Of a stretch of 64,000 nucleotides of DNA, positions 35,002 through 43,563 are shown one piece after another. Source of the DNA: G963662265 sp963668545 (GTDB taxonomy: Bacteria > Spirochaetota > Spirochaetia > CADAEX01); the NCBI GenBank assembly GCA_963668545.1, contig OY764868.1, forward strand, positions 1,302,001 to 1,366,000, written 5' to 3'. Under the pieces are notes generated by a model. It worked only from the letters and a program-made list of their open reading frames with translations. It had not been told where the DNA came from and did not search any database. Positions within the stretch are counted from its first letter, which is position 1. Each line of letters starts with the position of its first letter. The translations under genes were made by a program, and so were the position numbers.

Positions 35002-35592
35002 ATGACTTATATAAGTATTATAATAACATATGTTTTTATCAGTAATCTGATTCTAACACAGTTTCTCGGAATGTGCCCGTTCATAGGGGTATCAAAAAAT
35101 GTTGAATCAGCTGTCGGTATGGGGTTTGCCGTAACTTTTGTTATGGCTATTGCTTCGCTTACAACATGGGCAATACAGTACTTCGTTCTTGTTCCGCTGC
35201 ATATTGAATTCCTTCAGACTATTACTTTTATTCTGGTAATTGCTTCACTTGTACAGTTTGTGGAAATGGTTATCCAGAAAGTAGCACCCCCTCTCTACAA
35301 GGCACTTGGTATTTTTCTCCCTCTTATTACAACAAACTGTGCTGTACTGGGTATTGCACTCATAGTTGTCAGAAGCGGATACAATGCCATGGAAAGTTTC
35401 CTTGGAGGAGTTGCAGCCGGTCTGGGATTCCTGCTTGCCATCCTTATAATGTCTACTATAAGGGAGAGACTTGATACAGAAAGAATACCAAGAGCAATAA
35501 AAGGGATTCCAATAGCTTTTATTGCAGCAGGTCTTATGGCTCTTGCCTTCATGGCATTTGATAAAGCACTCTTGAAAAATTTACTTGGTTAG
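35002..35592 (+). CDS. rnfA: Rnf complex subunit RnfA
   Basis: A 196-aa membrane protein, sister of RnfE. It contains NLILTQFLGMCPFIGVSKNVESAVGMG and PLITTNCAVLGIAL with the two cluster-binding cysteines, in six hydrophobic segments. An AGGGGGAG ribosome binding site precedes the ATG. RnfA and RnfE together form the transmembrane electron path of the complex. Confidence 0.95.
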   Translation: MTYISIIITYVFISNLILTQFLGMCPFIGVSKNVESAVGMGFAVTFVMAIASLTTWAIQYFVLVPLHIEFLQTITFILVIASLVQFVEMVIQKVAPPLYKALGIFLPLITTNCAVLGIALIVVRSGYNAMESFLGGVAAGLGFLLAILIMSTIRERLDTERIPRAIKGIPIAFIAAGLMALAFMAFDKALLKNLLG

Positions 35593-35601
35593 GAGCTGTT
35601 T

Positions 35602-36402
35602 ATGTTGATTACTATATTTTATGCGTTTATTTCAGTTGCTTCCCTGGGAGCTGTTTTCGGTATCGGACTTGCAATTGCTGCCAGGTATCTCCATGTAAAG
35701 AAAGATGAAAAGCTTGTAAGCCTTGAAGAAGCAATGCCTGGTTATAACTGCGGTGCATGCGGATTTGCAGGCTGTTCATCATATGCAGAGGCAATATTCG
35801 AAGGTAATGCAGAGGATCTGACATTATGCGCTCCCGGTGCTGCTGAGACAGCACACAAGCTTGCAGATATCATGGGTGTAACTGTTGAGGTTCCTGCTGA
35901 AAAAATGGTTGCACAGGTACACTGCAGGGGGGGAAAGGAAAATGCATCGGTAGCTTTTGATTATAAGGGGATCAGCGACTGCAATGCTGCCTCTATATAT
36001 TTTCAGGGTGAAAAAGTTTGTAAATACGGATGCCTTGGATACGGAAGCTGCATGAAAGTATGTCCTGTAGATGCAATATATTATGATAATGAAGGACTTG
36101 TCTGGATAGACAGGGATAAATGTATAGCATGCGGAAAATGTATCGATGTCTGTCCAACAGGTGTTATAAAAATGATACCTTATTCTGCAGATTACATTGT
36201 AGCCTGTAATTCAAATGATAAAGGGGCAGTTGTAAGAAAAGCTTGCAAAGTTGGCTGCATAGGATGTAAAATGTGTGATAAACAGTCACCTGAAGGCGGT
36301 TACATTATTGAAGATTTCCTTGCTACAATTGACTACAGCAAGGATGGTGACCGGGCAGCCGGTGCTGAAAAATGCCCAGCCAAGTGCATTAAAAAGCTCT
36401 AA
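35602..36402 (+). CDS. rnfB: Rnf complex subunit RnfB
   Basis: A 266-aa ferredoxin subunit with an N-terminal membrane helix and an Fe-S domain with YNCGACGFAGCSSYAEAI ending in a Cys near LCAPGA. Two ferredoxin clusters follow (CLGYGSCMKVCP and CIACGKCIDVCP), with further cysteines in CKVGCIGCKMCDK. RnfB accepts electrons from reduced ferredoxin. It closes the rnfCDGEAB order; a GH57-like gene follows 23 nt later in the same direction. The number of clusters is normal for the long RnfB type. Confidence 0.95.
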   Translation: MLITIFYAFISVASLGAVFGIGLAIAARYLHVKKDEKLVSLEEAMPGYNCGACGFAGCSSYAEAIFEGNAEDLTLCAPGAAETAHKLADIMGVTVEVPAEKMVAQVHCRGGKENASVAFDYKGISDCNAASIYFQGEKVCKYGCLGYGSCMKVCPVDAIYYDNEGLVWIDRDKCIACGKCIDVCPTGVIKMIPYSADYIVACNSNDKGAVVRKACKVGCIGCKMCDKQSPEGGYIIEDFLATIDYSKDGDRAAGAEKCPAKCIKKL

Positions 36403-36425
36403 TAAGGTATTAAAGTAAATAATGA

Positions 36426-38192
36426 ATGAAAAATAAGACAGTTATAGGTTTATCATGCATGAAATATGTTGATGAGCATGATAAGCCAAATGAAGAATTA
36501 TATTTAAAAGTAATCAAACCCTTTCTGCGGGTTCTATATAATTATCCAGACATCAAGGCAGTACTCCATTTTTCAGGAGTGCTGCTTGAATGGCTGGAAG
36601 ACAGGCATCCCGAAAGCATAATGCTTATAAGTGAACTGATAAAAAAGAAAAAGCAGCTTGAAATTCTCGGATCCGGTTTTTATGAACCAATACTCACAAT
36701 GATTTCTCCCACTGACAGAACAGGCCAGATAGAATCTCTTACAACACTGATTAGAAAAAAATTCGGAAAAAGACCCAGAGGATGCTGGATAGCTGGTAAT
36801 TACTGGGACAATTCACTTATCAACCCTGTAAAAAGCAGCGGAATGGATTATGTATTTCTGGATTATGAGAAAATGATAATTGCAGGAATAAATGAAGATG
36901 ACAAGTACAGGGTGTGTGTAACAGAGGAAAACGGCAAGCTGTTAAATGTTTTTCCGATTCACCGGGAAATAATAAAAAGATACAGAGACAGAGAGGCTGC
37001 AGAATTTGTATCTTTTTTAAATAAATCAGAAGATAATGAAAAACTTTACTCTGTAATATTCAGGGAATATGATCTTGAAAACAAAGATGAAAAATGGATT
37101 TCTGATTTTTTTAAAGGAGTTGCGGAATCCGACAACATAAGAACTATAAGCCCGTCCCATTATATAAGAAACAACGGAAGATTTAAAAAGGCATACTTTC
37201 ACAATAATAATTTTTTCAAGAAAATCCTTGCCGAGTCACCTGAAACCAATCTCCTGTATTCAAAAATGATACATATACAGACACTTGTTAACCAGATACG
37301 GGGTGATAAATACAAGAAAAAAGCTGCCCAGGAAAGCCTGTGGGCAGGGCAGAATTACAACCTTTTCAATATTGTGAACCATGAAGATTCAGATATTGAG
37401 GAAAGAATAAAGCTCAGAAAAAAGGCCTTCAGTTACCTTATAGAAGCGGAAATAAATACAAGACAGCAGGGTGTTTTCATTCCCTCACTGATAAAAACTG
37501 ATTTTGATCTCGACGGTGTGGAAGAATATATGTACCAGGGAGATGAATATAACCTGTATCTCCATGTCGATGGTGCTTCTGTATTTGAATTTGACAGAAT
37601 AAAAAACAACTGGAACTATTCAGATGCAGTGTACTCCGGAGAAAGCAGTAATTCCGGTATATGCAGAAGTTTTCTTGACAGAATCTACAGCAGGAATATT
37701 TCTGATGATGAACTTGAAAAAAATGATCTGAAAGATGAATGTTTCTTTCTCGGTAATATTGAATACCGTATTGATAATTATGACAGGGACAACAAAATCA
37801 TCAAGTTTGTGAAAAGAATCAAGCAGCCTGAGAATGATATGAGTTTAAAACTGTCCAAGCAGTACAGATTTCTTAAAAAAAGGGTGGAAGTCCTGTACGA
37901 GATATCAAATATAGGTACAAAAACAATCAACAGAACATTTTCAACTGAAATTAATTTTTCTTTTAATAATGATGATTCAACAGATGATGCTTACAGGGTT
38001 GAGCAGAACGATATACTTATAAAGGATTCAGGGGCACGTTTCAGCATAAACTCAACACTTCCATTCCGTAAACTGATAACAGAAAATAGATACAGGGAAT
38101 ATTACAATTTTACAAGATTTGAATTATTCTGGGAACTTGATGATCTGACACCGGGAAAGACAATCACATCAAAAATAGAACTGAAAATATGA
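36426..38192 (+). CDS. GH57-like protein (amylopullulanase/4-alpha-glucanotransferase family) without catalytic residues
   Basis: A 588-aa protein that keeps the general scheme of glycoside hydrolase family 57: QLEILGSGFYEPILTMI near residue 77 (family motif 2, LEIxGxxFYEP) and a C-terminal DUF1925/DUF1926-like beta domain. The nucleophile region reads WIAGNYWDNSL (121-131) where active enzymes have WLAERVWEP, so the nucleophile Glu is replaced by Gly124. The N-terminal HQP motif is absent (VDEHDKP), and no D-x-E-type acid/base motif is visible. It probably binds a glycan or is a pseudo-enzyme. It follows rnfB by 23 nt and may share the transcript; no Shine-Dalgarno is clear. Confidence 0.75.
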   Translation: MKNKTVIGLSCMKYVDEHDKPNEELYLKVIKPFLRVLYNYPDIKAVLHFSGVLLEWLEDRHPESIMLISELIKKKKQLEILGSGFYEPILTMISPTDRTGQIESLTTLIRKKFGKRPRGCWIAGNYWDNSLINPVKSSGMDYVFLDYEKMIIAGINEDDKYRVCVTEENGKLLNVFPIHREIIKRYRDREAAEFVSFLNKSEDNEKLYSVIFREYDLENKDEKWISDFFKGVAESDNIRTISPSHYIRNNGRFKKAYFHNNNFFKKILAESPETNLLYSKMIHIQTLVNQIRGDKYKKKAAQESLWAGQNYNLFNIVNHEDSDIEERIKLRKKAFSYLIEAEINTRQQGVFIPSLIKTDFDLDGVEEYMYQGDEYNLYLHVDGASVFEFDRIKNNWNYSDAVYSGESSNSGICRSFLDRIYSRNISDDELEKNDLKDECFFLGNIEYRIDNYDRDNKIIKFVKRIKQPENDMSLKLSKQYRFLKKRVEVLYEISNIGTKTINRTFSTEINFSFNNDDSTDDAYRVEQNDILIKDSGARFSINSTLPFRKLITENRYREYYNFTRFELFWELDDLTPGKTITSKIELKI

Positions 38193-38212
38193 TTAAGAAA
38201 TAAACAGGATAT

Positions 38213-39439
38213 TTACTGATCATATAACAGGATAGTATCCATCCATTTTTTTGATTCCGGATAAAAATTTTCAGAAGATAAGAGAAATTCCATAAATGCT
38301 TTCTCATGTTTTCCAGTGAAGTAATAGCATTGACCAAGATAGAATGAAGCTTTCCTGTTCAGGGAAACCGATTCATTATGCCTTATGAAATCCCTGAGTT
38401 TCTCTTCAAGTATTTCCCATTCCCTTTTGAAAAAATAGCGGTTCAGAAGAACAGAAAGCTGGATATTCTCCTTCTGGCCGAAAAAGTCGCTGCTGTTCAG
38501 GAGTTCCGGTTCCGGTTTATTCTCTTCAGTATTTTCTTTCATTAAACTGATGACAACAGCCTCTGTTTCAGTGCTTATTTTTTTTTCAGGGAAGAATTCC
38601 GAATAGGCTGAAAGCAGTTTCTCGCCAGTTTCAATGTTTCTGTTGATATGAACCGCGGGAAGCGGTTCAGGTCTTATTTTCAGTGTTTTCCTGTAGGATG
38701 AAATAACCTGATCTGTGATCCTTATTTCCGAAGGGGTTATTGTAGTGTTTTCAAAGGGTATGATGTCAATTCTGTATGATTTCAGAAGTTCAGCATCAAC
38801 AACTGTGTAATAGTAGGGGATACCGGCTATGGGATAGTCTGTGTAGCTGTCTCTTTCCGATGGAATGACAGATAGAAGGTCCGCATTCTTGAGATCATCA
38901 GATGTAAACACAGCTTCAGTGCTTCTGAGTACTGCAATATTCCTGTCAGGATTTGATGACCGGAAAGTAAGAAAGAGCGAGTCTTTTTTTTCGCTTACTC
39001 TGAGATAAGTTATATAGGTAAGGTTATCGTCAATTTTTCTGATTGATGATAGTGATACAGGATTGGATGTTACGTTTCTATACGGAATAAATATATCATA
39101 TATCTTGCCTTCCCTGTTTTTAAGCAGCACTGAATAATAGAAATCTGTTCCAGCCATTGCAGTATCTGTATAATTCTGTACTCCTTTACCGACTTCAGCA
39201 ACCTGAAAAGCATCAGGAAAATTATTTCTTCCTATTTTTTCCGTGTGTCTGTATATTAGATATGTACCGTCAACATCCCCGGAATCCTTCCATGTCAGTT
39301 TTATTGATGAATTTTCCTCTACAGCTTTCAGTCTGGAAACAAATGGGGCAAATACATAGTTTTCCGCCTGGACATATGATGTTGATAAAACAAGCATAAT
39401 CGAGAATAATAAGCAGTTCCTGAAACCTTTCATAAACAT
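38213..39439 (-). CDS. Secreted protein with FN3-like repeats and a C-terminal TPR-like segment
   Basis: A 408-aa protein with a signal peptide (basic MKGFRN, hydrophobic core, cleavage near QA-EN). Two segments (about 33-120 and 125-230) resemble fibronectin type III repeats, with SxxLTWxD... and YTDTAMAGTDFYYSVLL patterns. The C-terminal 90 residues look helical and TPR-like (RKASFYLGQCYYFTGKHEKAFMEFLLSS). It is likely periplasmic or surface-exposed. Function is unknown. CAGGAT lies 5 nt before the start ATG. It is divergent from the Cas2-like gene and convergent with the GH57-like gene. Confidence 0.68.
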   Translation of the reverse strand: MFMKGFRNCLLFSIMLVLSTSYVQAENYVFAPFVSRLKAVEENSSIKLTWKDSGDVDGTYLIYRHTEKIGRNNFPDAFQVAEVGKGVQNYTDTAMAGTDFYYSVLLKNREGKIYDIFIPYRNVTSNPVSLSSIRKIDDNLTYITYLRVSEKKDSLFLTFRSSNPDRNIAVLRSTEAVFTSDDLKNADLLSVIPSERDSYTDYPIAGIPYYYTVVDAELLKSYRIDIIPFENTTITPSEIRITDQVISSYRKTLKIRPEPLPAVHINRNIETGEKLLSAYSEFFPEKKISTETEAVVISLMKENTEENKPEPELLNSSDFFGQKENIQLSVLLNRYFFKREWEILEEKLRDFIRHNESVSLNRKASFYLGQCYYFTGKHEKAFMEFLLSSENFYPESKKWMDTILLYDQ

Positions 39440-39494
39440 AATATCCTGAATTAAATATCGGTATAAATAGTTACAATCAAAAGTAGAAAGGGGT

Positions 39495-39522
39495 TTGACA
39501 ATAAAAAAAAATCATTTAAACT
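39495..39522 (+). promoter_or_regulatory. Possible promoter of the Cas2-like gene
   Basis: TTGACA (39495-39500), 16 nt, TAAACT (39517-39522), seven nt before the ATG. No ribosome binding site is visible, in keeping with a leaderless start. The -10 box matches only four of six consensus positions. Confidence 0.4.
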
Positions 39523-39529
39523 ATAAGCT

Positions 39530-39799
39530 ATGTTTGTGTCGGTTACATATGATTTATCCGGTGAGGATTCAGTAAGCAAGATAAGAGAAATCCTTGTATT
39601 CTATGGATTTAATGAGGTTCTTGGCGGTGTTTTTGAATCTGATAAAATAATGGAAAACACGCTTAAACGTCTGAAGCGTGATATTGACCGTGTGACAGAT
39701 CATTTTGACAGGGTGCGTTTTTATCAGTATCCTTATGAAGACAGAATGATTATTACAATGCTTGAAAAAAAGCGGTGGAAAAGAATAATATTGGAATGA
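39530..39799 (+). CDS. Orphan Cas2-like ferredoxin-fold protein
   Basis: An 89-aa protein that begins MFVSVTYDLSGEDSVSKI, the first beta strand and conserved Asp (D8) of Cas2/VapD-like proteins. It has an RLKRDIDRVTDHFDRVRFYQYPYEDRM segment that fits the second half of the fold. The length is typical (about 90). No cas1, CRISPR repeat or other cas gene occurs in the window, so it is not part of an adaptation module here. It lies 10 nt before prfB, so it may be the first gene of the long prfB-lolE operon. It could be a VapD- or Cas2-like RNase or only a structural relative. Confidence 0.6.
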   Translation: MFVSVTYDLSGEDSVSKIREILVFYGFNEVLGGVFESDKIMENTLKRLKRDIDRVTDHFDRVRFYQYPYEDRMIITMLEKKRWKRIILE

Positions 39800-39809
39800 G
39801 GTATTTTAG

Positions 39810-40914
39810 ATGTTAGTTGATTATCAGAACCATGTGGCCCGAATGTTTGACGAGATTAATGCAACATGGAGGCATCTTTGACCCGGATAGGATAAAACTC
39901 GAGATAAGGGAACTTGAAGAAAAAAGTTATGATGAAAATTTCTGGAACGACAGGAAGGAAGCTGAAAAAGTATTATCTGAAATAAAAAGAAAGAAAGAGA
40001 TTTATGAACCATGGGAAGATCTTCTGAATTCTATATCAGATACAAAAGAACTTCTTGAACTTGCCCTTGAAGAGGGGGATGAATCACAGGAAAAGGATAT
40101 CCGGGAAAGCTGCAGCGAAATAGAAAATAAGTTTTCTGAAATGAAAACACTGCAGCTGTTAAGCGGTGAAATGGACCATGCTTCAGCATTTATGACAATT
40201 CATTCAGGGGCAGGGGGGACTGAGGCCTGTGACTGGGTGAGAATGCTTTACCGGATGTATACAAGGTGGGCAGAGAGAAAGGATTTCAAGCTTGATATTG
40301 TCGATCTTCTTGAGGCTGAAGGGGGAATAAAGTCTGTTACGATACAGCTTACCGGCAGTTATGTTCATGGATATCTTAAGTCGGAATCAGGTATACACAG
40401 ACTGGTAAGAATATCCCCATTTGATTCAAATGCCAGACGGCATACCTCTTTTGCATCTGTACATATTTCTCCTGTTATTGATGATGATATAGAAATAGAT
40501 ATCAAACCTGATGATATCCGTATTGATACATACCGTGCCCAGGGGGCCGGCGGGCAGCATGTAAATAAAACTGATTCAGCAGTAAGGATAACCCATTTTG
40601 AAACCGGTATAGTTGTACAGTGTCAGAATGAAAGGAGTCAGCACAAGAACAAGGCAAATGCCATGAAAGTTCTTAAATCAAGGCTTTATGAATATTACAG
40701 GGAAAAACAGGATGAGGAAAATGAGAAATATGCTCAGGAAAAGAAAGATATCGCATGGGGCAGCCAGATAAGATCCTATGTTTTTCAGCCATACACTATG
40801 GTTAAGGACCACCGGACGAAGCTCGAAATTGGAAATATACAGAGTGTAATGGATGGTAATATTGAGCCTTTTATCGAGGAATATTTAAATTATGTCTGGA
40901 AAAACAAGGGATAA
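39810..40914 (+). CDS. prfB: Peptide chain release factor 2 (programmed +1 frameshift)
   Basis: RF2 of about 367 aa after frameshifting. The first 23 codons run from the ATG at 39810 to an in-frame TGA at 39879-39881, after which the reading frame continues at +1 (GAC at 39880). Class identification rests on SPFDSNARRHTSF, which contains the RF2 tripeptide SPF, and on GAGGQHVNKTDSAVRI with the GGQ motif. It terminates translation at UAA and UGA. The reading frame is closed by TAA at 40914, and the next gene starts on its last base. Confidence 0.96.
39868..39882 (+). promoter_or_regulatory. Programmed +1 frameshift site of prfB
   Basis: The site comprises an internal Shine-Dalgarno GGAGG (39868-39872), a three-base spacer CAT, CTT (39876-39878) and then TGA followed by C. 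This is the standard CTT TGA C arrangement with an upstream ribosome-binding element. RF2 scarcity slows reading of the TGA and lets the ribosome slip by one base, so RF2 controls its own synthesis. Confidence 0.95.
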
Positions 40915-41282
40915 TGAAACCAAAAATACTTATTGCAGATGATTTGGAATTTGTAAGAATTACAATCAGGGAAATAATTGAAAAGCAGGGATGGTCTGTT
41001 TCAGGAGAAGCGGAAAACGGAAAGACTGCTGTTCTCATGTATGAAAAAATCAGACCTGATATCCTACTTCTGGATATTTCAATGCCTGTAATGAACGGGC
41101 TTACAGCTTTAAAGATGCTGAAAGACAAATATCCCGAGTCCAGAGTGATTATGTGTTCTGCTCTCGGGCAGCAGAAATATATTGTGAAAGCAATTCAGCT
41201 TGGTGCATCCGATTTTGTTGTGAAACCATTCAAGGCAGAACGGCTGGTTTCTTCAATCAGCAAGGTTATGAGGAACATTTGA
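40914..41282 (+). CDS. CheY-like single-domain response regulator
   Basis: A 122-aa receiver domain with no output domain. Acidic pair D9-D10, phosphoacceptor D54 in LLLDISMPVMNG, S82 in MCSALG and K104 in VVKPFK are all present. Such proteins act by binding partner proteins, for instance in chemotaxis. No histidine kinase or chemotaxis gene is nearby. Its location between prfB and a PEGA lipoprotein, with 1- and 4-nt overlaps, makes expression coupling likely but says little about its target. Confidence 0.93.
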   Translation: MKPKILIADDLEFVRITIREIIEKQGWSVSGEAENGKTAVLMYEKIRPDILLLDISMPVMNGLTALKMLKDKYPESRVIMCSALGQQKYIVKAIQLGASDFVVKPFKAERLVSSISKVMRNI

Positions 41283-42697
41283 AGGTAAAAATATTTGTTT
41301 TTTTTCTCTTTTTTATTACGTCCTGTCTGTTTTCTGAAAAGCTTATTATCCAGGATTCTGAAGAATTCTGGAATATAGGTATAGCAGATCTGACAACTGT
41401 TGATAATGACAATAATGTTTTTTTCGGAAAATCAGTATCTGCATATATAATGAATAAAATTTCTGTATGCAGTGAACATTTGCTGAGTGAACAGGAAATC
41501 TCTGATTTCAGGAAATACCTTGTAGATAAGAAGCTGAAAGACGAGGAAAAAAAACTTCATGAAAAACAGCTTAGTTATGATAAAAAATATTTTACTGATT
41601 CAGAAAACCGCAGTAATCTGAAAAATGAAATCAGGGATATAAATAAAGAAATCAGAAAAATAAAAAAGTACAGGAAAGAAAGAATACGGATAAAAGATGT
41701 AAAGGAAATTAAATACACCGGATCTTCTGATAATGAAAAACTTGAATCTGTAAACAGGAACAGACTCTACAGAATTGTTTCTGAGAACAACCTTGATTAT
41801 ATAATCTACGGCAAGGTTAATATTTTTGATGATGTAGTGTTTACTGATATTCAGCTTTACAGCAGACTTGACAGGAAAGATATTGTATCTTTTTCAGGCG
41901 CATTTGAAATCAGCAGTTATTATTCTGAACTTGATGAGGCGCTTAAGCCTTTTATTACTGCAGTTCTGGGCAAAAACTGGAGTTCAGTAAGTATTATATC
42001 AACAGATAAAAATTCAGATATATTTATCGATGATGAATATTCCGGTACCGGAAGTATTTCTGAAAAAATTGTATCTCCGGGAAATCATGTGATAAGAATT
42101 GCAGGGACCGGTATCGAGGAGAAAACATATTCTGTATATCTGGAGGAAAAAAGTCATACACGGATAGATACTGATACCAGTTATGAGGAAGAGAAACTGC
42201 TGGCAGTTAACACATATCCTGACGGTGCTGATATTTATTATGATTCGCTCTGGCAGGGGAAAAGCCCTGTAATTATCAACAGCACTAAAGGTGAAATATT
42301 TATAAGAAAAGAGGGTTTCAGGGAAAACAGGTTTCTTGTTGATGAAATAGAAGAAAACAGTATTGAATTCAGTCTTTCTCCTGAGCTTTTTGACAGGACT
42401 GATTATCTGTTGAATAAAAGAAACAGTTTTTATAAAAATCTTTCATGGTTTGTTCTTTCAGCACCTGTACCTTTTTTCATGTTTGCTGTTTTAAATGATT
42501 ATACAAATTCCTATAACAGCGCCGTTGCCTCCGGCGTAAACCAGTCTGAGACTGATCGTCTGGAAAAAACAAGAAATTACTGCTATTATGGATATTATGG
42601 AACACTATTTATCAGTATCAGTCTGTTTGTTAATATGATTTTCCATCTTAATGATTATATTGAAGCTGGTGATATACTTGAACAGGAGAGAAAATGA
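41279..42697 (+). CDS. Predicted lipoprotein with PEGA domains and C-terminal membrane helices
   Basis: A 472-aa protein. The TTG start at 41279 overlaps the stop of the response regulator (TTGA) and has AGGA upstream. The N-terminus MKVKIFVFFLFFITSC is a lipoprotein-type signal with lipobox ITSC. The central part contains a strongly charged helical segment and two PEGA-type repeats: SDIFIDDEYSGTGSISEKIVSPGNH and NTYPDGADIYYDSLWQGKSP. Two hydrophobic helices near the end would insert in a membrane. An earlier in-frame ATG lies inside the response regulator gene and is unlikely. It ends in a 4-nt overlap with ftsY. The function is unknown; PEGA domains are associated with cell-surface binding. 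Confidence 0.75.
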   Translation: MKVKIFVFFLFFITSCLFSEKLIIQDSEEFWNIGIADLTTVDNDNNVFFGKSVSAYIMNKISVCSEHLLSEQEISDFRKYLVDKKLKDEEKKLHEKQLSYDKKYFTDSENRSNLKNEIRDINKEIRKIKKYRKERIRIKDVKEIKYTGSSDNEKLESVNRNRLYRIVSENNLDYIIYGKVNIFDDVVFTDIQLYSRLDRKDIVSFSGAFEISSYYSELDEALKPFITAVLGKNWSSVSIISTDKNSDIFIDDEYSGTGSISEKIVSPGNHVIRIAGTGIEEKTYSVYLEEKSHTRIDTDTSYEEEKLLAVNTYPDGADIYYDSLWQGKSPVIINSTKGEIFIRKEGFRENRFLVDEIEENSIEFSLSPELFDRTDYLLNKRNSFYKNLSWFVLSAPVPFFMFAVLNDYTNSYNSAVASGVNQSETDRLEKTRNYCYYGYYGTLFISISLFVNMIFHLNDYIEAGDILEQERK

Positions 42698-43563
42698 AAA
42701 ATCTTGGAATGAGGCTTAAGGAAATATTCGGTTTTTCCAGAATTGATGAAGAATTCTATTATGATATAGAGGATGCACTTGTAGAGTCAGATATCGGAGC
42801 AGCAATGTCTGTAAAAATTGTAGATATGCTGAAGAAAGGGGCTGCTGAAAGAAAAATATCAGACAGGAATGAACTTCTTGCACTTCTGAAAGAGATAATG
42901 TCGGAACAGATTCTTGACTGCAGAATTGATGTCGCTGAAGATGATATCAATCTTTTTCTTTTCCTGGGCGTAAACGGAGTCGGAAAAACAACAACTATTG
43001 CTAAATTAGCCAATATGTTTAAAATAAAATACCCTCAAGCTGGTATAGTTCTCTCAGCCGGAGACACATTCAGGGCTGCTGCTATTGACCAGATTAAACT
43101 GCATGGAGATCGGCTTGGATTGAGAGTTGTACATCAGTCTCATGGTTCAGACCCGGGTGCTGTAATTTTCGACAGCATAGAAAGCGCAAGATCACGGGGT
43201 GATAAAATTATCCTTGCTGATACTGCCGGAAGGATGCATAACAAGTCAAATCTTGTTAAGGAACTCCAGAAAATTGATAAAATCATCAAAGGTAAGATAA
43301 AAAAGGAAAATTATAAGAAAATACTTATTATTGATTCAACTACAGGTCAGAATGGAGTTAACCAGGCTGAAATTTTCAATGAAGCTGTAGGAATAGATGC
43401 AGTTATTATGACAAAATACGATTCAGCAGCCAAGGGGGGGATAGCGCTGTCAATTTCCGGCAAACTGGGTATCCCTTTTGCTTTCACCGGTACCGGTGAA
43501 AAGTATTCGGATATTAATGAATTCAGCAAGGAAAAATATCTTGATTCGCTGTTAAATGTATAA
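42694..43563 (+). CDS. ftsY: Signal recognition particle receptor FtsY
   Basis: A 289-aa SRP GTPase. The G1 loop is GVNGVGKTTT, the G2/insertion segment AGDTFRAAAIDQIK, G3 ADTAGRMHNKSNLVKEL and G4 MTKYDSAAKGG. The N domain is short and there is no acidic A domain as in E. coli, which is normal in many bacteria. FtsY docks SRP-ribosome complexes at the membrane. ATG overlaps the preceding gene by 4 nt. It is placed directly upstream of lipoprotein-export genes. Confidence 0.95.
   Translation: MKNLGMRLKEIFGFSRIDEEFYYDIEDALVESDIGAAMSVKIVDMLKKGAAERKISDRNELLALLKEIMSEQILDCRIDVAEDDINLFLFLGVNGVGKTTTIAKLANMFKIKYPQAGIVLSAGDTFRAAAIDQIKLHGDRLGLRVVHQSHGSDPGAVIFDSIESARSRGDKIILADTAGRMHNKSNLVKELQKIDKIIKGKIKKENYKKILIIDSTTGQNGVNQAEIFNEAVGIDAVIMTKYDSAAKGGIALSISGKLGIPFAFTGTGEKYSDINEFSKEKYLDSLLNV

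Noticed and set aside
39440..39529. CRISPR leader or array near the Cas2-like gene
   Set aside because: No direct repeats of 20-40 bp with regular spacing here or elsewhere in the window, and no other cas gene.
41153..41278. Upstream start for the PEGA lipoprotein inside the response regulator gene
   Set aside because: It would add 42 residues before a clean lipoprotein signal peptide; the TTG at 41279 has a ribosome binding site and a TTGA overlap with the stop.
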